The notes: generated from the letters alone by a model not told the origin. Numbered from the stretch's first letter, positions 25,847 to 35,198 are shown. The stretch: DNA of 64,000 nt from DTU015 sp964641455 (GCA_964641455.1 CAZXLH010000005.1:15896-79895), one strand, 5' to 3'. Numbers and translations are program-made.

Positions 25847-27226
25847 TTACCTACCTCCTATGTTGATTTTGCACTTTATGGCCGGGCCGCCCATTCCCAC
25901 AGGTATGGGTTGTTTCTTGCCACACATTCCGCTGCTCATCCATTTCATGTCATTGGACACCATTGTGACTGTTTTGAGCATGTCGAAGGCTATTCCTGAG
26001 ATGGTGGTATCTTTGATGGCCTTGCCAATCTTGCCGTTCTTGATTTCGTAGCCAAGGGTTATTCCGAACATGAATTCGCTGGTAGAATCGGCTTGGCCAT
26101 TGCTTGGCTCTATGAGGTAGTAGCCGTCGTCAATCGATGCAATCATATCTTGGAGTCTGTCAGTGCCCGGGAGTATGGCTGTATTTCTCATGCGTATAAG
26201 CGGCTCATCTGAGAATTGGAAAGCGCGGGCGTTGCCGGTTGGCTCAACACCGAAGTGTTTGGCGCTTTCCTTATTATGCATGTAGTTTTTCAAAATACCG
26301 TTTTCGATTATTATGGTATCTTTCGCTTTGGTGCCTTCATCATCAACATAGACAGGTACCGGGCATGTTTCGCCTCTGTACGAATTTGCGAAATCGACCA
26401 AAGTTACGAGAGGGCTGGCGACTTGCTTACCGATTTTGCCTGTGGCTACTGAGCCGCCCATGACCATATCGGCTTCTGTAGTGTGGCCTACGGCTTCATG
26501 AGCCAAAATGCCTGCAAGGTCGGCATCCAGCACACATGTCTTGAGCCCTGCATTTGCGAATACCCCTTCACTTTTTCTCACCAGGTGCCGGTATTGATTT
26601 TCAATTGCTTCAAACAGGCCCTGAGGTGAAGCAAATACGTCTTCAAAGTGCCCCAAACCACCGTATGGCTTTGAAAACTCAACCGGTTGGCCGTCTTTGA
26701 TTAGTGACAGTGTTACATAAACAAAACTTCTTGGAATCACAGAATGGGAGTATGATTCATCTGATGTAACCAATGTTTTTTCCATATCCAGACAGTTTAG
26801 CGACACAGTCCTACTGGCAAGGCACGGGTACTTTTTGACTATATGGTTATCAATTTCGCTTACAAATTCAACCAGGCCCCGTTGTTCCAGCCTTGGCTTT
26901 TTTGTGGTAAAGTCATTTTTGGATGTTATCTTGAAAATTGGAAGTGTGCCTTTATTTTTGCGCTCTCTTGAATCGAGAAACCGGGCATTGTCAGTGGCTG
27001 CATGTATTACTGATTTTATGGCGTCTTCAGAAATTTGAGGGTTAGACGCAAACCCCCATGAACCATTGATGTATACCCTGGCAGAAATTCCGCCGGTTGC
27101 AAAACGTGAGTTAGTTGTGTTGTTGCCTCTGACAAAGGTAATTTGCACGTTTCTGTTTTCTTGCACTCTTAATTCAGTATAGGCTGAAAAGAGTTGTGCA
27201 TATTTATGTAAGTTCAAATTGTACAA
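25847..27226 (-). CDS. tldD: TldD-type metalloprotease (second pair)
   Basis: 459 residues. HExxxH metal motif H243-E-A-V-G-H248, preceded by LDADLAGILA and followed by TTEADM; C-terminal SSGMCGKKQPIPVGMGGP. Zn-metallopeptidase subunit forming a TldD/TldE pair with the next gene. TTG start with AGGAGGGG upstream. Low identity by eye to the 12459-13835 copy suggests that they are old paralogues and not a recent duplication. A 446-bp gap separates it from the divergent NUDIX gene. Confidence 0.88.
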   Translation of the reverse strand: MYNLNLHKYAQLFSAYTELRVQENRNVQITFVRGNNTTNSRFATGGISARVYINGSWGFASNPQISEDAIKSVIHAATDNARFLDSRERKNKGTLPIFKITSKNDFTTKKPRLEQRGLVEFVSEIDNHIVKKYPCLASRTVSLNCLDMEKTLVTSDESYSHSVIPRSFVYVTLSLIKDGQPVEFSKPYGGLGHFEDVFASPQGLFEAIENQYRHLVRKSEGVFANAGLKTCVLDADLAGILAHEAVGHTTEADMVMGGSVATGKIGKQVASPLVTLVDFANSYRGETCPVPVYVDDEGTKAKDTIIIENGILKNYMHNKESAKHFGVEPTGNARAFQFSDEPLIRMRNTAILPGTDRLQDMIASIDDGYYLIEPSNGQADSTSEFMFGITLGYEIKNGKIGKAIKDTTISGIAFDMLKTVTMVSNDMKWMSSGMCGKKQPIPVGMGGPAIKCKINIGGR

Positions 27227-27673
27227 GCATACCCCTCCTTGTATACTCTGATTTGATTACAGCCAAGGCTTTGACTGCCTGTAGCTTTGCCGGGTGCAAT
27301 TTGTGGCTGCACCATGTTGACTATCTAAAAGTATTTACGTTGTGTATTGATTTGGGTATTGGTTTTTACGTTAAATCTTCAATGGTTTTGGAGTATATTA
27401 TTTGCTTTGCGCTCAAGTGTTGTTGCAAACTACCAGATCTATTCTACGTATGCTGTTTGGTTACCTCCAAGTTGTGGTAATGTGCTAATCTAAGATGAGG
27501 CACCAGAGTCCGGGACACGTGTCACAGACGTAAGTTTTTGTGAGCCTGGTACCATAACATAGCAAAAAACAAGTTTTGCCTGTGGCAGGGCCCCGGCCAT
27601 GATATGTTGAATTGGGTGATAGTTCCAAGTATCAACTCGATATACCACATCCCTTGGCTAGGAGGTTAACTCT
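27227..27673. other. Divergent promoter region, tldD(2) / NUDIX
   Basis: No gene. It contains the perfect 10-bp palindrome GACACGTGTC at 27514-27523, a possible regulator site; promoters for both flanking genes should lie here. A 94-codon plus-strand frame starting near 27196 overlaps tldD and has no binding site. Confidence 0.4.
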
Positions 27674-28207
27674 ATGGAAAAACCTATAACTAAACGAACA
27701 GTCTTTCAAGGCCGCATACTTTCGGTTAGGGTAGACACTGTGTTGACCAGGCACGGCCGAGAAACCAAAAGGGAAATCGTTGACAGGCCAGACACTGTAT
27801 CAGTTGTTGCTGTAGACGGTAATTGGGACATTTTTCTTGTAAGGCAATATAGATACGCAACAGGGAAGTATACGGTAGAGATACCCGCGGGTACGATTGA
27901 TCCCGGCGAAACACCTGAACAAGCAGCAAGACGCGAATTAAGGGAAGAAACAGGATACGATTGCAAAAGCCTTACACCTCTATATACATATTGGCCTGCA
28001 ATTGGGTATTCCACTGAACAGATGACCATATTCCTGGCTACAGGGCTTAGGTTAGCGCCCCTTAAAGGAGATGAAGATAGCATCGAACTTGTACGGTTAC
28101 CGTTTAGCCAAGTGTACGATTTTGTCAAAAACGGTAAGCCTCTTTTTGAGGATGCCAAGAGTGCCATTGGCGTGATCTTGGCAGCACAGGCGCTTAAATA
28201 TTCGTAA
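27674..28207 (+). CDS. NUDIX hydrolase, ADP-ribose pyrophosphatase type
   Basis: 177 residues. Complete Nudix box: G73-x5-E79-x7-R87-E88-L-x-E91-E92-x-G94, within PAGTIDPGE typical of ADP-ribose pyrophosphatases, and an upstream VRQYRYATGKYTVEIPAG that matches the NudF subfamily. It should hydrolyse ADP-ribose or related nucleoside diphosphate derivatives, needing Mg2+. ATG with AGGAGGT nine bases upstream. Single-gene unit. Confidence 0.9.
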   Translation: MEKPITKRTVFQGRILSVRVDTVLTRHGRETKREIVDRPDTVSVVAVDGNWDIFLVRQYRYATGKYTVEIPAGTIDPGETPEQAARRELREETGYDCKSLTPLYTYWPAIGYSTEQMTIFLATGLRLAPLKGDEDSIELVRLPFSQVYDFVKNGKPLFEDAKSAIGVILAAQALKYS

Positions 28208-28728
28208 TCGAGATGGCCGCCAAATTGTCTCTGGGTTTGCCGGCTTAACAGGCTGTATGTAATCTCAAACTTGAGCAGAAAGCAACAGTAAAAATATAAC
28301 CCCGGGGATTGCTCCCCGGGGGAATTGGCGCTACCCGGCCGCCCTCCCGCTGGGATTAGAGGCGCCGAGCAGCACTGGTGAATCAGACACCCGGCACCAC
28401 CTCCTTTCCTGTAGAAACTATTCTGCGTAAAGAGCAATATTCCTTCTTAATTACCTAATTAAATAAAACTACGTTCAGAAACAAGGCTGAAAACTAACCA
28501 AACGGCTGCTTTATAGATGACATTAAAGAAGCTACAGCCTTGCTGTTTTAGCCTTACAGGCACTTACTTTGAATTGAGGCCGGAAACAAATTCCCATTCA
28601 GTGGCTTAAGTTAGTGGCCAACTTTTTTGCTGTAACTAATTGCTTGTTGCTACAATAAAGGTTGGGTAGAGATGTTTGCGTTTCGGTTGGTGCGTTGTAT
28701 AAACATCAAATCGAAGTGAGGAATCTAT
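28208..28728. other. Intergenic region with minus-strand structured element
   Basis: Holds the candidate RNA and terminator listed separately. At about 28631-28660 TTGCTG, 18 bases, TACAAT could be the plus-strand promoter of the kinase-like gene. Confidence 0.45.
28300..28420 (-). ncRNA. Candidate structured small RNA or orphan leader ending in terminator
   Basis: Read on the minus strand, a GC-rich block (28322-28410) with several self-complementary segments (GGTGCC/GGCGCC, GGCGC/GCGCC) runs into a perfect terminator: CCCCGGGG-AGCAAT-CCCCGGGG (28321-28300) followed by TTATATTTTT. Near the 5' end is AAAGGAGGTGGTG, which looks like a ribosome binding site but leads only to a four-codon frame. 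No gene follows in this direction for 300 bases except the opposite-strand NUDIX gene. It does not match a riboswitch class I can recall. Confidence 0.35.
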
Positions 28729-29589
28729 ATGCCGCAGGGTAATGATACATCTGCAATTGATACGGCGGGGGTACAGCAACACAAAGGGCCGGAGCCCCGG
28801 GGGGATGATATATCTGCAGTTCTCCGGGTGGTTGGCGTCAAATATGCCGTACGTCTTGCCAGTCGAAGAAATAGGGTATTCAGGGCGCTTATGCAAGACG
28901 GGTCGCAATGCATTGTAAAGGTATACTCGCCGGATCTGAGAGAGAGATTGCCCAGGGAGAGATCAGTACTCAGAAAAGCAAGCGAGTTAAGCAGCAGAAA
29001 GCCTGAGGTAAGGATACCAAAATTGCTTGGGCAATACATTGAAGAAAACGGGGCGGCGCTTATTATTGAGTACATTCCAGGCGAGAACTTGTGTGATGTA
29101 TTGAATTGTGAGGTTTCCCCAGCCAAACAAGCACCTCGTATTTATGTTGAATCTCTTGCCCAATGGTATGCAGGGTTTCATGAACAGTTCTGTACTTCTG
29201 CAGGAAACACTTTGCTCCGTGGAGACTCAATTCTCAGAAACTTTATAGCAGTTCGATCCGAATCTGGCGCTTGCTCAATTGCAGGGGTTGATTTTGAGCA
29301 AGCAACTGAAGGGGATCCGGCAGTAGATATTGGCGAGACATGTTGCTCAATTTTGGATACCAATCCTATGTTTACCAGAGGTAAGGTGGCTTTGTGCCGG
29401 GAATTTATACAAATTTACGGGCAATTATCGGGCTACACTGATATCCCTCGGATTAAAAACGAAATTTCAGTTTCAATGAGGGTAGTTGCTTCCAGGAGGC
29501 CGCAGCAGAAGCATATTATTGAAGAAAAGCTTGCGATCTTCGAAAAAGAAGGTTTCCTAGGCCTGGAGAAGACTGCAGGCGATGGCTAA
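28729..29589 (+). CDS. Kinase-like protein of the APH/phosphotransferase fold
   Basis: 286 residues. After a 25-residue hydrophilic leader, a protein-kinase-like fold is suggested by CIVKVYSP (ATP Lys), LIIEYIPGENL (hinge), LRGDSILRNF in the catalytic-loop position, and GVDFEQATEGDPAVDIGE in the metal-binding DFE/DxD position. The usual His of the HGDxxxxN loop is Arg here; Asp and Asn are kept. It may phosphorylate a small molecule; the substrate is not evident. Convergent with the ECF gene, 23 bases from its stop, so any link with that cluster is by position only. Confidence 0.6.
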   Translation: MPQGNDTSAIDTAGVQQHKGPEPRGDDISAVLRVVGVKYAVRLASRRNRVFRALMQDGSQCIVKVYSPDLRERLPRERSVLRKASELSSRKPEVRIPKLLGQYIEENGAALIIEYIPGENLCDVLNCEVSPAKQAPRIYVESLAQWYAGFHEQFCTSAGNTLLRGDSILRNFIAVRSESGACSIAGVDFEQATEGDPAVDIGETCCSILDTNPMFTRGKVALCREFIQIYGQLSGYTDIPRIKNEISVSMRVVASRRPQQKHIIEEKLAIFEKEGFLGLEKTAGDG

Positions 29590-29612
29590 GAGTTTTAGCT
29601 CTTGGTGGCCTG

Positions 29613-32219
29613 TCAGACGGAGATTAGCGATGCTGCTATAAGGCATACCAGGATTGCCAGCGAGACTGCCAGAAACAGAGCATCTGTGCCTGTTATCCGG
29701 TGAGTTACTCTGTATGTTCTCGTTGGATATAATCCAAAAGCCCTTCCTTCCATAGACATTGTCAAAGAATCTACCTTTTCAAGCGCAGATACTATAAGAG
29801 GGAGGAACGTATACCGGACTTGCTTAACCAGCCCTCTTACAGATTTGTCTTGAAGGTCAATTCCTTTTGCCATCTGAGCGTTGCGAATTTGGGTAAGTTC
29901 CAGGTTGAATAGGGGGATGAACCTAAGGGATGTAATAATCATGAAACCGTATCTATATGGAAGCCCTGCCTGCATAAGCGAATATGCCATCTGGTTTGGA
30001 TCTGTAGTCGATATAAACAGGTAGCTTGAGCCTACAACATTAAGAAATCTCAGGGATATTCCAACACCTCTTATGATCCCTTCGCTCCAGATTGATATTC
30101 GTAACCCTGCAATGTTGAAAAACCAGACAATATGACCTTCGTGCCAGAAAAGTACCTGGACTAAAAAAATTAAAAAGCAGAATCTAAGGATCATCCTCAT
30201 TTTGCGAACGAAAAAGCCCGGCCCTAGCCCGGCCAGCCCGTAACCCAGAAACATGAAGAGAAACAAAAATGCTTGCCATGGCACAAAACCCACTGTAAAT
30301 ACTGCGATAGTAAAAGCTACAAGCAAGGTGATTTTGGCAAGTGGATTTACCTTGTGGAGCAGGCTTTGCCCTGGAACGTACCCAAGGCCGAAAAGCCCGC
30401 CTGAATCTGATAAAGTAGCAGGTTTGGCTGAGCCTGCCTTGGTATGAGCATCCTTGATTTCCTGAGTGCCGTAATTATTTTGAGAGCCTTTAGTATAGTG
30501 GCCAAGTGTATCGTGCTTATGCTTATTGCAAGTATCGCATATATGTTGAGGAACCTCTGACGGTTTGTAATTGGACTCGGTGCTGTCCGGCATTGCCTGC
30601 CCGGCTATATATGATGAAGACCTGTCAGGAGGCAGGTATTCTGTTCTGCCCATTTGCTTGAGGCGCGAAAATGCCTTGTTCACTGATTCATCCAGCAAGA
30701 GTTTGCCTTTTTCAAAGAACAATATGCGATGGCAGCATTTGGCAATGGTAGCCGGCTCGTGGCATACCATGATCACCAGGCCGCCGTTTCCGCTAAACTT
30801 ACGAAGTTTGTCAACGATTATAGATTGGCTTACTGGATCTTGGCCTACCATTGGTTCATCGAGTAGAAGCACCCTAGGGCTGTACCCAAGCAATGATGTA
30901 AGGTTTAGCCTCTTTTTTTGGCCATGGCTCAATGCAAAAGGGTTTTTGCTTCGATATTCTGACAAGCCAAAGTCTATAAGGAGTTGGCTTATATCCGGCT
31001 CAGGCTGCTTTTTTTGCTCATGGTTCTGTTTTCCACCTGGGTTGATGCCGGCGTTTGAGTCTGATTTGTCGTGAGGTTTAAAATTCAACCTAGGAAGATG
31101 AGCTTCTTCCCATACTGTGTTTTCAGTGATTTGGTGATTTGGATTCTGAAAAGATAATCCCATTTTGCGGGCTCTTTCGGCGATCCGTTGGTCAGATATA
31201 TCTTTGCTGCATAGTTCAATGGTTCCCTCACTTAGTTCAACCAATCCCAACAGTGCTGAAAGCAAAGTGGTTTTACCGCTTCCGTTATCGCCCATTACTG
31301 CAACAATTTCGCCTGGATACAACTCAAAACTTACATTATCCAGCGCTTTGTATTTGTCGTAATTAACTGTAATGTTTGATACTGAAAGCATTGGCTTGGT
31401 TTGCTTAATTGGCACTTGCGATTTTGCATTATTGCGCGTGATATCGTGTTTACCATCACGATTATCTATACTGTTATTTGTATTTGGCTCATGATTAGGG
31501 TTGCATACTTTCAGATAAGGATTTTTACCCGGAGGGCTATCTTCAATAATGCTTCCTTGATCGATTGTTATGAGCCTGTTGGTGTATGGGAGAAGCTTAT
31601 CCAGACGGTGCTCTATTACAATAATTGCCATGTCGTGTTTTAACCGCAGAGATTGAATGATCGAAAGAATTCTTGCAATGGCTCCCGGGTCCAGGTTGGC
31701 AGTAGGTTCATCCAGAATAAGCACTTTAGGAGTCATTGCAAGCACAGACGCGATAGCAACTCTTTGTTTTTCTCCGCCGGAAAGTGAGTATACGTTCCTG
31801 TGGCGCAGGCTTGTGGCACCTGCGGCGTCCAAAGCCCACTTGACTCGGCCTTGGAGTTTTTCTTGTGGAAGGCATAAGTTCTCCGGCCCAAAAGCTACTT
31901 CGTCAACAACCTTCAAAGTGCATAATTGAGCTTCAGGGTCTTGTTGCACCAAGCCCACGGTTCCTGAAAGAAAGCCAGAGGGCAGGATTCTTGTGTTATG
32001 GCCGTCAACCAGGATGTTTCCTTTCATGGTACCGCGATACATATGGGGTATGAATCCGGCAAGGGCCAAGGCAAGAGTAGATTTGCCACAGCCGCTCGGG
32101 CCTGTAATGCATACGAATTCGCCTTTATCGATGCTAAAAGATACATTTTTCAGTGCAGGCACCTTTGCCGTGGCATACTTAAAGCTCAATTCGTTGACCT
32201 CAATAATAGGGGGCAACAA
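29613..32219 (-). CDS. ECF transporter fusion: two ATPase domains plus EcfT transmembrane subunit
   Basis: 868 residues in three parts. ATPase 1 (about 1-245): Walker A GPSGCGKST, signature LSGGEKQRV, Walker B LILDEPTANLD. A hydrophilic linker follows. ATPase 2 (about 275-535): Walker A GDNGSGKTT, signature LSHGQKKRL, LLLDEPMVGQD, interrupted by a Lys/Gln/Asn-rich insertion. After another linker comes EcfT (about 620-868) with membrane helices and the coupling-helix region (MAKGIDL and MSMEGRAFGLYP). In B. subtilis the matching parts are YkoD (tandem ATPase) and YkoC; here they are one chain. It energises uptake by the S component encoded just upstream. TTG start 32219 directly after GGTGGAGG. 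Confidence 0.88.
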   Translation of the reverse strand: MLPPIIEVNELSFKYATAKVPALKNVSFSIDKGEFVCITGPSGCGKSTLALALAGFIPHMYRGTMKGNILVDGHNTRILPSGFLSGTVGLVQQDPEAQLCTLKVVDEVAFGPENLCLPQEKLQGRVKWALDAAGATSLRHRNVYSLSGGEKQRVAIASVLAMTPKVLILDEPTANLDPGAIARILSIIQSLRLKHDMAIIVIEHRLDKLLPYTNRLITIDQGSIIEDSPPGKNPYLKVCNPNHEPNTNNSIDNRDGKHDITRNNAKSQVPIKQTKPMLSVSNITVNYDKYKALDNVSFELYPGEIVAVMGDNGSGKTTLLSALLGLVELSEGTIELCSKDISDQRIAERARKMGLSFQNPNHQITENTVWEEAHLPRLNFKPHDKSDSNAGINPGGKQNHEQKKQPEPDISQLLIDFGLSEYRSKNPFALSHGQKKRLNLTSLLGYSPRVLLLDEPMVGQDPVSQSIIVDKLRKFSGNGGLVIMVCHEPATIAKCCHRILFFEKGKLLLDESVNKAFSRLKQMGRTEYLPPDRSSSYIAGQAMPDSTESNYKPSEVPQHICDTCNKHKHDTLGHYTKGSQNNYGTQEIKDAHTKAGSAKPATLSDSGGLFGLGYVPGQSLLHKVNPLAKITLLVAFTIAVFTVGFVPWQAFLFLFMFLGYGLAGLGPGFFVRKMRMILRFCFLIFLVQVLFWHEGHIVWFFNIAGLRISIWSEGIIRGVGISLRFLNVVGSSYLFISTTDPNQMAYSLMQAGLPYRYGFMIITSLRFIPLFNLELTQIRNAQMAKGIDLQDKSVRGLVKQVRYTFLPLIVSALEKVDSLTMSMEGRAFGLYPTRTYRVTHRITGTDALFLAVSLAILVCLIAASLISV

Positions 32220-32328
32220 CCTCCACCTCTCAAGTCCTGTGTAACATTCAAAAGTTGGCTAATCAAATACAAACGTTCGCATCTTACAAGGCGTCATGAA
32301 ACGGTTAGGCCCGTCCCCGGTGTTTGGT

Positions 32329-33471
32329 TTATTCGATTACAAGTTTGCCTACTTGCCTAACCCAGTAGCCGCCTGCATATTCTCCCGCTATGAGCCGTAG
32401 GGTTTCGTCTTCTTCCAAAATGAGCAGCATGTTGTCGTCTTCCATTACTTTATCTAACTCAAACTCGACCTTGTAGCCATCTGTGGCTACTACATAGAGC
32501 ATTTTTGCTTCGGGTTTGGGTTTGGCCTGTTTCAAGATAAAGTTTACAGGGATCCCTGTAAACTTTTGAGGGGGAACATGGGTTACCTGTCCGATGAGTT
32601 CCGCTACTATCGTGGTTTCAGCTTCTTTGAATTGAGACAATTTAAATGACATTGGGTTTTCTATGTTTCCTTCAATGCTGCATTGCGCACCTTTCCAGGG
32701 GAATTCATAGATGGTAGCAAAGTAATACACAGAACCTGCAAGAAAAGCCACAATTACTACGGCCGTAAAAATTTGAGCAAATCTTTTTGACTTGAGTGAA
32801 TGCGCTGATGTCTGCCTGTCAGGTGCTTGGGCGGATGTTGCTGAAACCCCGTTTTCATGCTGTTTTGTTTCCGGGCCAAACAGGGTTCCTGATCTTATGG
32901 GCCGTATTTGCTTTAGAGTATCCAAAACGCTGTGACCTAACAGTCCTGCAAACAGTACGCCTGACAAAAACGATACGAAGGTTATCAAAATCAGGTAGCT
33001 TATTTTAGCGCCTGAAAAGTATGCTAATTGGAACACAATCACATTTACTGCCGTTCCTACACCGCCTGCAAGCCCAAAGGTTATGGGGGTACGCTTCTTT
33101 ATGATTGCCAGAATCAAATCTACGAAGATGCCCTGGATCAGGCTCACAGCTACAATTATTGAACCATGGGTGCTGCCTGTAAGCAGTTCCACAATTCCCT
33201 TAAGAAGGCCGCAAATTGTTGCAGCTCCGGCTTGTTTGACCAAACCTGCTGAAAGTATTATCCATAGAACATGCAAGCCGGCAAGGAACTGGCCCGCTCC
33301 GAAAGGCACTCCTAATATGTGGTTTATTAGATTCCCAAGATAACCGATATAGGTGCTCATTACCCCGCCGAGCCCGCTTATTACCGCTATTATGAGAAGG
33401 TCACGGTTTGAGAATCTGTAAAGGTTTTTGGTTTGGTTTCTCTCAGGTTGTACTCCTACTTGCTTTGGCAT
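32329..33471 (-). CDS. ECF S component, YkoE-like, with C-terminal SUOX-fold domain
   Basis: 380 residues. Residues about 20-200 are a five- to six-helix S component resembling YkoE of the thiamine/HMP ECF group (QAGAATICGLLKGIVELLTGS, SGVLFAGLLGHSVLD). A hydrophilic linker and one more membrane helix (about 238-256) lead to an extracytoplasmic domain (about 262-380) resembling the sulfite-oxidase/molybdopterin-binding fold: IEGNIENPMSFKLSQFK, FTGIPVNFIL, VATDGYKVEFELD, LRLIAGEYAGGYWVR. No catalytic Cys is seen in it. ATG lies in GGAGGTCCGTAA context and overlaps the end of the upstream gene by 16 bases, so translation is coupled. It may capture a pterin-type or Moco-like ligand, which is inference. 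Confidence 0.78.
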   Translation of the reverse strand: MPKQVGVQPERNQTKNLYRFSNRDLLIIAVISGLGGVMSTYIGYLGNLINHILGVPFGAGQFLAGLHVLWIILSAGLVKQAGAATICGLLKGIVELLTGSTHGSIIVAVSLIQGIFVDLILAIIKKRTPITFGLAGGVGTAVNVIVFQLAYFSGAKISYLILITFVSFLSGVLFAGLLGHSVLDTLKQIRPIRSGTLFGPETKQHENGVSATSAQAPDRQTSAHSLKSKRFAQIFTAVVIVAFLAGSVYYFATIYEFPWKGAQCSIEGNIENPMSFKLSQFKEAETTIVAELIGQVTHVPPQKFTGIPVNFILKQAKPKPEAKMLYVVATDGYKVEFELDKVMEDDNMLLILEEDETLRLIAGEYAGGYWVRQVGKLVIE

Positions 33472-35198
33472 TTACGGACCTCCAATCTGGCCACATGTTT
33501 TACCCATCTGGCCCCGGCAGATGCGTAAAGGTGCCAACCCTGGCCTTCTGCCGAAGTCTCTGCACAGTCTTTATTGTCGTATACCTCGTCTTCAGGAAGG
33601 AATGCAATTCTGTATCCTTGATCCCATTCCGGTGGGCTTTGGCCATCCATGGCGGTGGCAAGAATCATATCGCCCTGGATATTCTGCCAGCCTGCTGTTT
33701 CGGGAAAAACGTTTCTATAGTCATATACTTGAGAGTAGCCGTCTGAGGCGTAAACTACCAGTTCGTCTTGTTCGTCCATTCCACCGCACAGTTCAACCAG
33801 GTCACTTACGAGAATTCCACTGTAGACTCCTTCGCCCCTATAGTTGCCAAGTTGGTTTTGGTATGAACTTTTACCTTCTATATTTGCCATTGATTCCAAT
33901 TCTTCCGGGGTGAGCACTATTTCATTTTTGTGTTTGCCAATGAGAACCAGATCCAATGCTTGCTCCGGGGCATCAATTTTTCGAACTTCCAGCGAAATGT
34001 CTGTATCAGTGATTTCTACAACAACGTAGTGATGAAAACCGCCTTTGTCCGGAACCTCATATAATCCGGCTCCGGCACCTCCGCTGGTAACAAACAGCAC
34101 TCGCTCTTGCAATGTACTTGCTTCAGTTTGCTCAGATTGTTTGGACTTTTGTAAGTCAGCTGTTGTTTCATACCCGGCTGCTGCGCCGGTATTTTGCACG
34201 GGTTCATGTCTTTGATGGAACATGTGGATGTGTCCTGAAAATACTGCTCTTACTTGAGATGCACCCCTTGTCACCAGGTCAACGAACTTAGACGCTGATT
34301 CTTCATCAAGAAATGCATGATCATCGCCTCTGGGGTCAAGAGCGGGTACGTGCATAAAGATCAAACTGGGCATGTTTTCTCCAAGCGCTGTTTCCAGCCA
34401 ATCTAACTGAGAAGATGTAAGGGTAGCCGCACTTGTATCGACAAAAATGAAACGGTGGCTTCTATAGTCAAAGTAATGTTCCATGGGCCCGAAATGTTGC
34501 ATATATATGTCAGAGCCGTCTCCTCGGATGTCATGGTTCCCGGGAACAGCGTAGTATGGATGTTTCAGTTCAGCCATGGTTTCAAAGAATGTATCGTACT
34601 CTGATTGTTTGCCTGACGGAACCATGTCTCCCAGGTGGACCAGGAAATCGATATCTTCTGTGTTTATGCCTTCAACCACTTTGGCAAGGATTGAATTACG
34701 GCCCTGGCTGTCACCGATTACGGCAAACCTAATGGGTGTTACCGCCGGTTCAACAGACTCTGCTTTTGGCTTGAGAACTAATGTGTAAGTGCCTTGCGCA
34801 GGTTTTTTAAATATCAATTGTTCTACCGGGATTTTGGCTCCAGCGTCAGATGAAGATATTGAAGTTTCAGATTCAATAATCAAACCTGATTTACCTCGGG
34901 AAAGATCTACCGGTTGCTCATCCAGTGTTACAGATTTAATCTCAGTGCCGAATCCACTCATATTTTCGACTGAAACCTTAAAATTGCGGGCCCCGGGGCC
35001 TTGCCAGGCAAGTTTGAGTTCTACTGTTGGTGCGAAAGCCCTGAGACAGGCTTCGTTACCTGAAATTGATTGAATTACTGCGCCTTTTGCGTCAATTTGA
35101 GGGGGAAGGGGAGAGTGGCACCCGGCGCTCAATCCAATTGTAAGCCCAAGTAAAATGGCTAAGAGTGATGTAATGGCAAACGTGTTTCTTCTTCGCAT
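33456..35198 (-). CDS. Metallophosphoesterase lipoprotein with C-terminal SUOX-fold domain
   Basis: 580 residues. Lipoprotein signal (lipobox GLSAGC, about residue 26), a beta-rich region to about 150, then a calcineurin-like phosphoesterase domain with all metal motifs (VIGDSQG, HLGDMV, GNHD, FMHVPA, SGHIH). A Gln/Glu/Thr-rich insertion lies near 330. The last 150 residues contain VVYASDGYSQVYDYR and GARWVKHVARLEV, resembling the SUOX-fold domain of its two neighbours. It would remove phosphate, or cleave a phosphodiester, outside the membrane, possibly from a nucleotide-bearing cofactor before uptake. ATG 35198 (GGAGA nine bases upstream) is preferred to GTG 35207. Confidence 0.8.
   Translation of the reverse strand: MRRRNTFAITSLLAILLGLTIGLSAGCHSPLPPQIDAKGAVIQSISGNEACLRAFAPTVELKLAWQGPGARNFKVSVENMSGFGTEIKSVTLDEQPVDLSRGKSGLIIESETSISSSDAGAKIPVEQLIFKKPAQGTYTLVLKPKAESVEPAVTPIRFAVIGDSQGRNSILAKVVEGINTEDIDFLVHLGDMVPSGKQSEYDTFFETMAELKHPYYAVPGNHDIRGDGSDIYMQHFGPMEHYFDYRSHRFIFVDTSAATLTSSQLDWLETALGENMPSLIFMHVPALDPRGDDHAFLDEESASKFVDLVTRGASQVRAVFSGHIHMFHQRHEPVQNTGAAAGYETTADLQKSKQSEQTEASTLQERVLFVTSGGAGAGLYEVPDKGGFHHYVVVEITDTDISLEVRKIDAPEQALDLVLIGKHKNEIVLTPEELESMANIEGKSSYQNQLGNYRGEGVYSGILVSDLVELCGGMDEQDELVVYASDGYSQVYDYRNVFPETAGWQNIQGDMILATAMDGQSPPEWDQGYRIAFLPEDEVYDNKDCAETSAEGQGWHLYASAGARWVKHVARLEVRKCQSK

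Noticed and set aside
28300..28420. Known riboswitch (cobalamin, ZTP, TPP or c-di-GMP)
   Set aside because: Conserved core strings of these classes could not be found, so only an unnamed structured RNA is claimed.
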